Shown here in pieces: positions 56,750 to 64,000 of a stretch of 64,000 bases of DNA. A model generated the notes under the pieces. That model was not told the DNA's origin and ran no database searches. It worked only from the letters and a program-made list of their open reading frames with translations. The position numbers were made by a program, and so were the translations under genes. Source of the DNA: Desulfurella amilsii. Its GTDB lineage: Bacteria > Campylobacterota_A > Desulfurellia > Desulfurellales > Desulfurellaceae. The stretch lies in assembly GCF_002119425.1 (NCBI RefSeq), contig NZ_MDSU01000018.1:248001-312000 (forward strand). Reading direction: 5' to 3'. How positions within the stretch are numbered: the first letter of the stretch is position 1; every line of letters starts with the position of its first letter.

Positions 56750-57697
56750 ATGCTGGTTTTTTTGAGTATTTTACAATTGCTATATGTCATTGCCTTATCA
56801 CCACTTGCTATTGGCATATTAAATTTTTTTGATGAAAGATTGTCTTCAAGAGGCGGTCCCTCTATATTTCAAGAATATTACAATATATTTAAGTATTTTA
56901 AAAAGCAAAGCATCTACCCAAGCACTGCTTCAGATTTTTTTTCTTATGTGCCGTACATTACATTTGCAATGTACCTATTTTTAACCTTAGTATTGCCTAT
57001 AATTACAGCTTTCCCTCTAACATTTGGACCTGTTGTTGATTTTGTTGGTGGCGGGTTGGTATTTGGTGCTGCTTCCACTTTAATAAAATTAGCTTCTTTA
57101 GATTCTAAAAACAACTATTCCATTTTAGGCGCCTCAAGAGCTTCAAGCATAGGAATATTCACAGAACCTATTATACTTTTGATTTTTATTATGTTTGGTG
57201 TTATATCTGGCACGAATAACCCCTATGTAATTAACAATATTCTGCAGACATCAACAAGCTGGTTTTTTTCTTTAGTCCATTTGTTTATTGCTATAGCATT
57301 TTTCTTTGTTTTGATAATTGAAACAGGACAATTGCCCATTGAGAGCCACACACCAAACGAGCTTGGATCTATTGATAGTCTTATGAGTCAAGAATACTCA
57401 GGAAGAGAATTAGCTCTTGTGAAATGGGGAAGCTATGCAAAATCATTTATTTTAATGAATGTTTTTTTGAATGTTTATACATTTCCATTTTTTGTACCTA
57501 TGAAGCTAAACCTCTTGTCTGTATTTATTTATATGTTTATAAATTTCTTTAAAATTACTGTATTGTTGGCAGTTTTTGCCATAATAAACAATATAGTTTC
57601 AAAATACAGGTTATTTAAGATTTTTGACTATATTGCCATAGCTTTTAGCTTTGCTTTGATGGCTATGCTGGTATTTTATATCGTAAATGGAGGATAA
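56750..57697 (+). CDS. HyfC/NuoH-like membrane subunit of a hydrogenase-related complex
   Basis: A 315-residue protein with about eight membrane helices. RLSSRGGPSIFQEYYNIFKY resembles the quinone-site loop of NuoH/HyfC, with ETGQLPIESHTPNELG containing the conserved acidic residues of the E-channel. It anchors the hydrophilic arm in group-4 hydrogenase complexes. First gene of the riboswitch operon, with GAGGG just before the ATG. The next gene starts immediately after the stop. Confidence 0.88.
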   Translation: MLVFLSILQLLYVIALSPLAIGILNFFDERLSSRGGPSIFQEYYNIFKYFKKQSIYPSTASDFFSYVPYITFAMYLFLTLVLPIITAFPLTFGPVVDFVGGGLVFGAASTLIKLASLDSKNNYSILGASRASSIGIFTEPIILLIFIMFGVISGTNNPYVINNILQTSTSWFFSLVHLFIAIAFFFVLIIETGQLPIESHTPNELGSIDSLMSQEYSGRELALVKWGSYAKSFILMNVFLNVYTFPFFVPMKLNLLSVFIYMFINFFKITVLLAVFAIINNIVSKYRLFKIFDYIAIAFSFALMAMLVFYIVNGG

Positions 57698-58321
57698 ATG
57701 CACAGCGAAATATTTGTATTGGTGGGTTTTTTGGAAATTGTACTTTCAATTTTTATGCAGTGGCAAACATACATACTGAGCAACATCAAAACATTCGCCA
57801 TACAGTCCTGGATTTTAGGCATCTTTTTGATGTACTTTGGTTTATTTAATGGCAACCTTTCAATGATTATTCTATCATTGTTAACAATTATTACAAGGGC
57901 GGTTTTTATACCTTTGTACTTAAGTAATACCATAAATAAACAAACATTCCGAGCAAGAGAAAATAAACATAGGGTCAGTGTTAGTCTTTCTATATTAACA
58001 TCTGTTCTGCTGGCTATATTTAGTTATATCCTCTACTCTTTAGTATTATTCGAGTTTGGTAAATCCCTAATTTCTATTCCTATTACACTTATGCTACAGG
58101 GTACATTTTTAATAATTTCGCGCTCAAATGCCTATGCACAGCTAATTGGCTATCTCGTAATGGAAAATTCTATTTTTTTATTGTCATATTTGTTTAGCGG
58201 ACTGCCATTTATTGTAGAAGCAGGCATCATTTTAGACATCCTGGGCGTTGTTATGATTGGAGGGATACTGATGAAAATACGTGATGAAGATATTCAAAAA
58301 GAGGAGGAACTTTACGGATGA
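57698..58321 (+). CDS. HyfE-like membrane subunit
   Basis: A 207-residue, about six-helix protein, starting MHSEIFVLVGFLEIVLSI. HyfE-type subunits include a NuoK-like segment; Glu in LVMENSIFLLSYLFSG and EAGIILDILGVVMIGGIL match this pattern. It is placed between HyfC- and HyfF-like genes, the Hyf order. It overlaps the next gene by 4 bases. Confidence 0.83.
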   Translation: MHSEIFVLVGFLEIVLSIFMQWQTYILSNIKTFAIQSWILGIFLMYFGLFNGNLSMIILSLLTIITRAVFIPLYLSNTINKQTFRARENKHRVSVSLSILTSVLLAIFSYILYSLVLFEFGKSLISIPITLMLQGTFLIISRSNAYAQLIGYLVMENSIFLLSYLFSGLPFIVEAGIILDILGVVMIGGILMKIRDEDIQKEEELYG

Positions 58322-59679
58322 TATACACACTGCCTGCAATTTTTGCGACAATTGGCGCTATTTTAAGCTTTGTCTTTTTTAGAAAAAAAGAACGCGAAAT
58401 TTCAATTTTAGTAAGTATCTTGTCCTTAATTGTATCTATTTTTAGTCTATTTAAACCCAATTATTTTACAAATTATTTTTATGTCGACAATTTATCAAAA
58501 ATTTTTCTACTTATGATCTCAATTGTTTATCTAGGAGTTGTGCTATTTTCAATAGAATATATCTCAAGCATGAAAGAGCGTTTTATTAAAGTTTATCAAT
58601 ACTTTACACTATTAAACTTATTTGTAGCCGTTATGTTTTTTAGCGTAATTTTAAATAATTTTGGCCTTATATGGGTATGTATAGAAGCTACAACATTTAC
58701 AAGCGCCTTGCTTGTGGCTGTTGAAAACGATTTTGCAGCACTTGAAGCAGCATGGCGATACATCATAATAGTTTCTGTGGGTCTTGTTATATCGCTTATT
58801 GCTACATTATTCTTGTATTCTTCAGCCAAAACGCTATTAATAGACGAACTTTTGATTCAAAAAGCACCTGGTAGTTTATTCTTGCTTGGCGGAATTTTGT
58901 TAATAGTAGGCTATGGCACAAAGGGTGGAATTTTTCCTATGAATACATGGCTTGCTGACGCACACGGAAAAGCTCCAGCTCCAATAAGTGCCATATTCAG
59001 CGCAATTTTACTACCTGTATCACTATACCCAATAATACGCCTTTTTGAGATATACAATAATGTACTACTTTCTGAATTTGCTTTTGTTTTAGGTTTTTTA
59101 AGTGTTGCCACAGCAAGTATTATGAGTCTAAATCAAAAATTATACAAAAGATTGTTTGCTTACTCATCAATCGAAAATATGGGGCTTGCGTTAATTGGAA
59201 TAAGTTTAGGTTCATACGCTTTATTTGGGGCAATTATTCTGATTTTTACACATGCACTTGCAAAATCTGGTGTTTTTATGCTTACAGGTAACATCTTTCA
59301 TAACTTTAAAAGCAAAAAAATCGAAGATATTAGCGGTCTTATTAAAACTATGCCCAAAACCGGCTTATTTTTATTTTTAGGTACACTCGCTGTCACAGGC
59401 GCACCGCCTTTTGCTACCTTTTTTGCAGAACTATTAATTTTAGCAAAAACTATAAATCTTTATGGTTGGCTTGTTGGGATGACCTTGTTTTTCTTTGTTG
59501 GGTGTGGTTTTTTGTTTATAAATTACAAAGTCATAAACATGGTGTTTAGTAGTAAATCTAAACCTTTAGTCAAAGAGAGTCTTTTTACACTTATACCAAT
59601 TATATATATATCACTTTCTGCAATAATAATAATTGCTGTGCCTGTTTTTTACAAGCTACTTGATGGAGTTATAAAATGA
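58318..59679 (+). CDS. HyfF-like (NuoN/MrpD-type) proton-pumping subunit
   Basis: A 453-residue antiporter-like subunit with about 13 helices. Conserved proton-path residues are present: Glu in LIWVCIEATTFTSALLVA, Lys in YGTKGGIFPMNTWLADAHGK and a later Lys in THALAKSGVFML. These are the residues that carry protons in NuoL/M/N and Mrp. Overlaps the large-subunit gene by 4 bases. Confidence 0.9.
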   Translation: MIYTLPAIFATIGAILSFVFFRKKEREISILVSILSLIVSIFSLFKPNYFTNYFYVDNLSKIFLLMISIVYLGVVLFSIEYISSMKERFIKVYQYFTLLNLFVAVMFFSVILNNFGLIWVCIEATTFTSALLVAVENDFAALEAAWRYIIIVSVGLVISLIATLFLYSSAKTLLIDELLIQKAPGSLFLLGGILLIVGYGTKGGIFPMNTWLADAHGKAPAPISAIFSAILLPVSLYPIIRLFEIYNNVLLSEFAFVLGFLSVATASIMSLNQKLYKRLFAYSSIENMGLALIGISLGSYALFGAIILIFTHALAKSGVFMLTGNIFHNFKSKKIEDISGLIKTMPKTGLFLFLGTLAVTGAPPFATFFAELLILAKTINLYGWLVGMTLFFFVGCGFLFINYKVINMVFSSKSKPLVKESLFTLIPIIYISLSAIIIIAVPVFYKLLDGVIK

Positions 59680-60899
59680 AACGATTGCTTGGCATAATAA
59701 ACAATAAAGGCAAAGAACAGTTACTTGTAAGCTCTGGTTCTTTTGTTGGTCTTATTGATAGCTCTCAAAGCAAAGACTTTAAAGCTTATTTGTGGCAAAA
59801 AGGCTTAAACAAAACTGGACAGGTGCAAGATGAATTGTTTAATTTTAGGCTTGGTCCCTCAAGCGGGGCGTTATTGGAATCTGTCATTTTTAACATATTT
59901 ACATACGGCGAAAGAATGAAAGAAGTATATATTGATAATACTTACAAATCCCGCTCTATAGAGCAAAAAATGCGCGCGAAGTGCCCTTTTGAAGCCCTAA
60001 AGTTATCAGAGCAAATTTGCGCAAGTTTCGCTTTTTCCCATTCATGTGCTTTTTCGCGTGCAATTGAAGAGGCATTTAACATAAACATAAGCGACAATGT
60101 AAAAATAATGCGCTTAGTTTTGCTTGAAGTCGAGCGTATTTTTAATCACATATATGTCATTTCACGCTTAAGCGGCGCTGCAGCACAAAAGGTTTTAACA
60201 AACCACTTAATCTACCTATTTGATGAAATTTTAAGCCTAAATAAAACTTTTTTTGGAAGTAGATTCTTAAAAAACATAAACACCATAGGCTCAATTAAGT
60301 ACATACCAAAAGCTCAAATGGAGATTTTTTCAAAAAAGCTCGAAAGTATAGTAAACGAGTTCTCAAAACTATACGAGTTTTCTCTAAAAAGCCATAATTA
60401 CTTAGATAGACTTTACAATACTGGAATCCTGACAATGGATGATTTTGAAATGTTTAATTTCGATGGGCCAGCGCTTAAAGCCATAAACATTTCTTTAGAT
60501 ACAAGAGTTTATGAAGATTTTTTTGACAATTTTAAGAGTGTGATAGAAGAAGATGGGGATGCACTTTCAAGAATGATTGTCAGAGCAAAAGAAGTCTTCC
60601 AATCAATGAGGCTCATAAAACAATTGATAGAAAAACTCAAAGAAGATGTACCAAATAGTAATATTGTCATAGAAGACGATCAAAAAGAAAAAAACTCAAT
60701 TGCTTTTGCAGAATCTCCAAGCGGAACCATTTATTATTATATTGAATTAATTGGTAACAAAATTGACTATGTGTATATTGCGGCACCTTCTATGTTTTTA
60801 ATAAAAGCAATAGAAAAATCACTAGAAGGTCAAATTTTTACTGATTTTGCATTTACCGTGGACTCATTTGGCGCTTTTTTTGCGGATGCAGCAAAATAA
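59676..60899 (+). CDS. Degenerate [NiFe]-hydrogenase-type large subunit (HyfG/NuoD-like), Ni ligands lost
   Basis: A 407-residue homologue of group-4 large subunits. The N-terminal Ni-site motif that should read C-G-x-C is ICASFAFSHSCAFSRA: the first Cys remains, the second is Phe. The C-terminal D-P-C-x-x-C motif reads VDSFGAFFAD, with both Cys replaced by Phe. No maturation tail follows. It cannot bind the Ni-Fe centre. Conserved LRLGPSSGAL- and RLVLLEVERIFNHIY-type segments show that the fold is kept. Confidence 0.87.
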   Translation: MKRLLGIINNKGKEQLLVSSGSFVGLIDSSQSKDFKAYLWQKGLNKTGQVQDELFNFRLGPSSGALLESVIFNIFTYGERMKEVYIDNTYKSRSIEQKMRAKCPFEALKLSEQICASFAFSHSCAFSRAIEEAFNINISDNVKIMRLVLLEVERIFNHIYVISRLSGAAAQKVLTNHLIYLFDEILSLNKTFFGSRFLKNINTIGSIKYIPKAQMEIFSKKLESIVNEFSKLYEFSLKSHNYLDRLYNTGILTMDDFEMFNFDGPALKAINISLDTRVYEDFFDNFKSVIEEDGDALSRMIVRAKEVFQSMRLIKQLIEKLKEDVPNSNIVIEDDQKEKNSIAFAESPSGTIYYYIELIGNKIDYVYIAAPSMFLIKAIEKSLEGQIFTDFAFTVDSFGAFFADAAK

Positions 60900-60911
60900 T
60901 ACGGAGGAATA

Positions 60912-61358
60912 ATGTTACTTTGGCCATTTTACGGACTTTCAAAACATTATAGCAAAAAATACAAATTTAAACTACACTCTAAGCCAAACCCATTTAGACG
61001 CTCTTTACATGTATTCGTTATTGATGCTGGGTGCGATGTTGAGTTGCTTTTAGAATTTTACAGCCTTTTATCACCAAAATACAATACGCACAGATGGGGT
61101 ATTTTCTTTGTAAATACACCAAGAAGTGCTGATTTACTTGTCATTTTATCCAAACCAACACCAAAAATGCTGCCCATAGTTAAAGAGGCAATAAATCAAA
61201 TGCCAAAGCCTTATGGTGTAATGCTAATAGAAAATAGTAGTTTTGATAAATATGATTTAAACTTACCTAACATCGTAGAACATTTAAAGGGCGATATAGA
61301 AGCAGAGGAAATTTTTAAAAAATTAATAGAAATAGCTCAAGGTGGTTTGATATGTTAG
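60912..61358 (+). CDS. Degenerate hydrogenase small subunit (HyfI/NuoB-like), cluster ligands lost
   Basis: A 148-residue homologue of the small subunit that normally holds the proximal [4Fe-4S] cluster. RRSLHVFVIDAGCDVELL aligns with the usual segment containing C-x-x-C, but four residues are missing and only one Cys is left. NTPRSADLLVI and TPKMLPIVKEAINQMP confirm homology. The third Cys position is ENSSFD and the C-terminal P-G-C-P segment is absent. It therefore probably has no cluster. Follows the large subunit by 12 bases. Confidence 0.84.
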   Translation: MLLWPFYGLSKHYSKKYKFKLHSKPNPFRRSLHVFVIDAGCDVELLLEFYSLLSPKYNTHRWGIFFVNTPRSADLLVILSKPTPKMLPIVKEAINQMPKPYGVMLIENSSFDKYDLNLPNIVEHLKGDIEAEEIFKKLIEIAQGGLIC

Positions 61359-63205
61359 CATTTGGTCTTGCAATACTATTTTTTTGTATGGGTATGGCAG
61401 TTTATTTTAATAAAACTTTAAGTTACATTTTTGGATTTTTAGGGGCTTTATGTGTGGTTATTTTGGGTTTTGAAAGCTACCATGCGGGTTTTTCCTATCA
61501 GATAGACATATACAATATTTTTAAGTTAGGCATAGGCACAGACAAATTATCGTCGTTTTTTCTCATTGTTGCCTATATTTGTTTTAGTGCTATAGCAGTT
61601 TATTCTATAGATTTTGGTAAGCTGTTTAGCAAAACAATGGCTTTTTTGATTAATCTTATTATGCTTAGTATGCTTTTTATATTTTGTGCCAAAGATGCTA
61701 TAACTTTTTTGATAGCCTTTGAGATAGCAAATATCTGTCTATTCTTTAGCATATTAGAGAGAGTTAACTCACATAATCAAGCCTACCGCTTTCTAGCCTT
61801 TTCCGAAGGATCTTCGGTTCTTTTAATGATTGCTTTTGCAATCGTATTTTCTGCAACAGGCTCATTTTTGTTTCAGGCAGGCCAAAATAATTTTCTATTT
61901 GCGCTTTTTGCATTTTTAGGGTTTATAATAAAAATGGATATAGTGCCAACGCATGTGTGGATTGCTCAAACTTATTCTAAAGCCCCTTCAAACATAGCAG
62001 CGATACTTTCTGTGCCTTTAACGCTTGTAGGCACATACGGCATATTTAGAATTTTATCTTTAGAAAAATCATACACACTTGCAATTTTGGCGATAATACT
62101 GGGTTCTTTGAGTGCCTTTTGGGGCGCTTTGCAATCAGCAAGAGAAACTCAGTTAAAAACGCTACCTGCATATTCGACCGTAGAAAACAATGGCATGATA
62201 TTAGCAAGCCTTGGCGTAAGCATGCTTGCACAATACAGTCAATTAACAGTGTTATCAGAGTTTTCTTACCTTACAACGCTTTTTTTGATAATATCTCACT
62301 CTTTCTCAAAAACAACAATGTTCTTGTCAATTGGACATGCAAAAGAAACGCTTGGGAAAGAAACAATAGATGACGTAAGAGGTATCTTAAAAAATGTTAG
62401 TAAATCTGCTGGCTTTGGCATACTAATTTCTGGCTTATCATTTAGTGCAGTACCTCCTTTAGTAGGTTTTGTCTCTGAGTGGATGCTGCTTGAGAGCCTA
62501 TTCCAATCGTACAAATTCTCTGACGCCACATTTAAATTAATTATTACATTTACAGGTATACTAATTGCCCTTGCGATAGGACTTAGCTCGTTTGGTATAA
62601 AGAAACTGATTGGTTTTTCAAGTTTGGGTGAATTTAGCTCTAAAATTAAAAAAATCCCGGACTTTAGTATCAAACTAGCCGAGAATACAATGAGCGCCCT
62701 TGTAGTTATAAGTGGTATTTTCTCGTTTGTAATTCTAATTTATCTTGGATATGGTAATTTATTAAATGGTCTTTTGGGGGTTTTCAAACCTGCCTTAATT
62801 GTTTCAAGCAAACCAGTTTTTGGTGTTTTATCACCCTTTATGTTCGCTGTTGTGTTTGTGTTTTTGCTCATTGTTGTATTATTGCTTAAATTTTCAAACA
62901 AAGATACAAAGACTACTATGCCGTGGGTTGGCGGTCTTGCTCTAAAAGACAATGAATTATACAACACGCGAGGTTATTCATTTATAGTAGAATATGTTCT
63001 AAGAGGTATTTACAGGACCAAAGAGAAAAAAACATACGTAGAAAGCTACGATATCTCAAACTCTATATACGATTTTTTGGAACGCTTATTTAAAAAATTG
63101 AGTTCTACCATATCAAAAATTATAATGAATGGTCACTTGTATTATTATGTAACATATATTGTGGCAATATTTATTATTGCATTGTTTGTTTTTAAATTTA
63201 ATTAA
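61352..63205 (+). CDS. HyfB/NuoL-like proton-pumping subunit with long C-terminal extension
   Basis: A 617-residue, about 15-helix protein. The antiporter core keeps Glu in FLIAFEIANICLFFSI, Lys in GFIIKMDIVPTHVWIAQTYS and Lys in SHSFSKTTMFLS. The end (about 530-617) holds a charged segment and a final helix, as in NuoL/HyfB. Last gene of the operon; it overlaps the small subunit by 7 bases. With HyfF-like it gives two potential proton channels. Confidence 0.88.
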   Translation: MLAFGLAILFFCMGMAVYFNKTLSYIFGFLGALCVVILGFESYHAGFSYQIDIYNIFKLGIGTDKLSSFFLIVAYICFSAIAVYSIDFGKLFSKTMAFLINLIMLSMLFIFCAKDAITFLIAFEIANICLFFSILERVNSHNQAYRFLAFSEGSSVLLMIAFAIVFSATGSFLFQAGQNNFLFALFAFLGFIIKMDIVPTHVWIAQTYSKAPSNIAAILSVPLTLVGTYGIFRILSLEKSYTLAILAIILGSLSAFWGALQSARETQLKTLPAYSTVENNGMILASLGVSMLAQYSQLTVLSEFSYLTTLFLIISHSFSKTTMFLSIGHAKETLGKETIDDVRGILKNVSKSAGFGILISGLSFSAVPPLVGFVSEWMLLESLFQSYKFSDATFKLIITFTGILIALAIGLSSFGIKKLIGFSSLGEFSSKIKKIPDFSIKLAENTMSALVVISGIFSFVILIYLGYGNLLNGLLGVFKPALIVSSKPVFGVLSPFMFAVVFVFLLIVVLLLKFSNKDTKTTMPWVGGLALKDNELYNTRGYSFIVEYVLRGIYRTKEKKTYVESYDISNSIYDFLERLFKKLSSTISKIIMNGHLYYYVTYIVAIFIIALFVFKFN

Positions 63206-63225
63206 ACCCATCAGCCTTTTTAAGT

Positions 63226-63255
63226 CCCCCAAAATATTGGGGGCATATTTATTTT
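63226..63255 (+). terminator. Intrinsic terminator of the Hyf-like operon
   Basis: CCCCCAAAATATTGGGGG is a clean GC hairpin followed by CATATTTATTTT. It lies 20 bases after the last Hyf-like stop and directly before the zinc-ribbon gene, which would then need its own promoter or read-through. Confidence 0.75.
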
Positions 63256-63633
63256 ATGAAATGGTATTGTCCTTATTGCTGGAAACCGATAGATAAAGAC
63301 ACAACACAATGTTCACATTGCGGGCATAATTTAAGTGAATTTGAAAAAATTTCTTATGAGGATAAACTGATTTTAGCACTCAAAAACCCTATACGAGAAT
63401 ACAGAATGTTTTCAATTTACATGCTTGGGCAAATTGGAAGTACAAAAGCAATCAAACATTTGTGCGAACTTTCACAGTTAAGCGCTGATACGATAGAACT
63501 CTTATATATTGCAAAAACGCTCAAATACATAAACACGCAGGAGTCGCTAAATTGCCTGCATCAGCTAAGAGAAAAAAACAATGCACTGCTAAATAACTTT
63601 ATTAATAAATTGGAGGCTAAAGATGGAGATTGA
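63256..63633 (+). CDS. Zinc-ribbon and HEAT-like repeat protein
   Basis: A 125-residue protein with an N-terminal zinc ribbon (WYCPYCWKPI ... CSHCGHNL; two C-x-x-C knuckles) and helical pairs resembling HEAT/PBS repeats (EYRMFSIYMLGQIGSTKAIK, LLYIAKTLKYINTQESLNCL). It is soluble and probably a protein-interaction or scaffold factor. No ribosome site is visible, as the start follows the terminator T-run. It overlaps the HAD gene by 11 bases. Function unknown. Confidence 0.72.
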   Translation: MKWYCPYCWKPIDKDTTQCSHCGHNLSEFEKISYEDKLILALKNPIREYRMFSIYMLGQIGSTKAIKHLCELSQLSADTIELLYIAKTLKYINTQESLNCLHQLREKNNALLNNFINKLEAKDGD

Positions 63634-64000
63634 AATTTTTGGTATGGGAAGTGTATCTTTTAAGCGCATTATACTAGATTTCAACGGTACACTAGCAGTT
63701 AGCGGTGTGCTAAAAGAAGGTATAAAAAACATCTTAGAGAAACTTTCCAAAGAATTTGAGATCCATGTTGTAACAGGTGATACTTTTTCAAGTGCAAAAG
63801 AGCAATTAAAAGACTTAGATGTCAAGACCGTCATTGCACCACTAATAAACCAAACAGCATTTAAATTAGACTACGCTAAGTCCATTGGGCTTTCAAATTT
63901 AGTGGCTATCGGTAACGGTAAAAATGACTCATTGATGCTAAAACACGCCCACCTTGGAATTTGTGTGATTGGTCAAGAAGGTGCAAGCATTGAAGCAATC
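63623..64000 (+). CDS. HAD-superfamily hydrolase, soluble P-type-ATPase-like (partial)
   Basis: The first 126 codons before the window ends. The nucleophile motif is ILDFNGTLAVSG (D-x-N-G-T), motif II is VVTGDT and the motif III/IV region is VAIGNGKNDSLMLKHA. This matches the small 'soluble P-type ATPase' HAD group. Substrate is unknown. GGAGG lies 7 bases before the ATG, and translation is coupled to the zinc-ribbon gene. Confidence 0.83.
   Translation, partial: MEIEIFGMGSVSFKRIILDFNGTLAVSGVLKEGIKNILEKLSKEFEIHVVTGDTFSSAKEQLKDLDVKTVIAPLINQTAFKLDYAKSIGLSNLVAIGNGKNDSLMLKHAHLGICVIGQEGASIEAI

Noticed and set aside
59676-61358. Functional [NiFe] hydrogenase
   Set aside because: Three of four Ni-Fe cysteines and most cluster cysteines are gone, and no ferredoxin subunit or maturation genes are present in the window.

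Overview
This 64-kb window is strongly AT-rich and densely coding. It looks like a chromosome segment of a Gram-negative bacterium, with LpxC, TolQRAB-Pal and Lgt. Gene order points to Campylobacterota: an ATP synthase operon with paired b'/b subunits runs directly into tolQ-tolR-tolA-tolB-pal-cpoB, and a PglB/STT3-type oligosaccharyltransferase is present. The 2-oxoacid:ferredoxin oxidoreductase (KorAB), aconitase AcnA and ferritin-like/peroxiredoxin genes suggest an anaerobic, sulfur- or hydrogen-metabolising deep branch such as Desulfurellaceae. That placement is inference from gene content only.

Layout. 1-1885 (minus): a NifX/NifB-like edge fragment, an MTH1187-type protein, a J-domain protein and an M24 peptidase. 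1977-5745 (plus): ubiE/menG, a PemK/MazF-like toxin-antitoxin pair overlapping prfB (with its programmed +1 frameshift), and lysS. 5711-16307 (minus): queC, queE, a YgbA-like protein, korB, korA, a redox-stress set (rubrerythrin-like, peroxiredoxin, secreted repeat protein, single-hairpin ferritin-like protein, cytochrome b5-DUF2231 membrane protein), acnA and a nitroreductase. 16465-20486 (minus): a surface-polymer set (WecB, sugar-type nucleotidyltransferase, TagB/TagF-like transferase, GT4). 20505-21207: a decayed IS3 remnant and tRNA-Pro and tRNA-Arg. 21336-36402 (plus): tatA, argS, a SPOR protein, lgt, a degenerate TrpC-like protein, murC-murB-ddl-ftsQ-ftsA-ftsZ, plsY, two DUF507 proteins, carA, lpxC, galE and a methyltransferase. 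36368-48392 (minus): atpF'-F-H-A-G-D-C, tolQ-R-A-B, pal, cpoB, dxs.

48449-50653 is a foreign-looking insertion: a broken ISNCY/IS1202-like transposase, then a cupin gene bracketed by an exact 31-bp direct repeat, with near-matching terminal inverted repeats and an exact 16-bp repeat at the outer flanks. It separates a geranylgeranyl-reductase-like gene from the atp operon and abuts the atp -35 element. 50642-56551 holds that reductase, pglB, a polyferredoxin and a CLC transporter.

The most unusual system is 56599-63205: a promoter, a clear fluoride riboswitch, and a six-gene membrane complex related to Hyf/group-4 hydrogenases and complex I. Its catalytic large subunit has lost most Ni-Fe cysteines and its small subunit has lost most ligands of the proximal [4Fe-4S] cluster, yet all proton-pumping-type membrane subunits are intact. 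It ends at a terminator and is followed by a zinc-ribbon/HEAT-like protein and a HAD-type protein that runs off the right edge. Second in interest is the murC start, which has no AUG and sits one base out of frame with a catalytically degenerate TrpC homologue across a run of five G.
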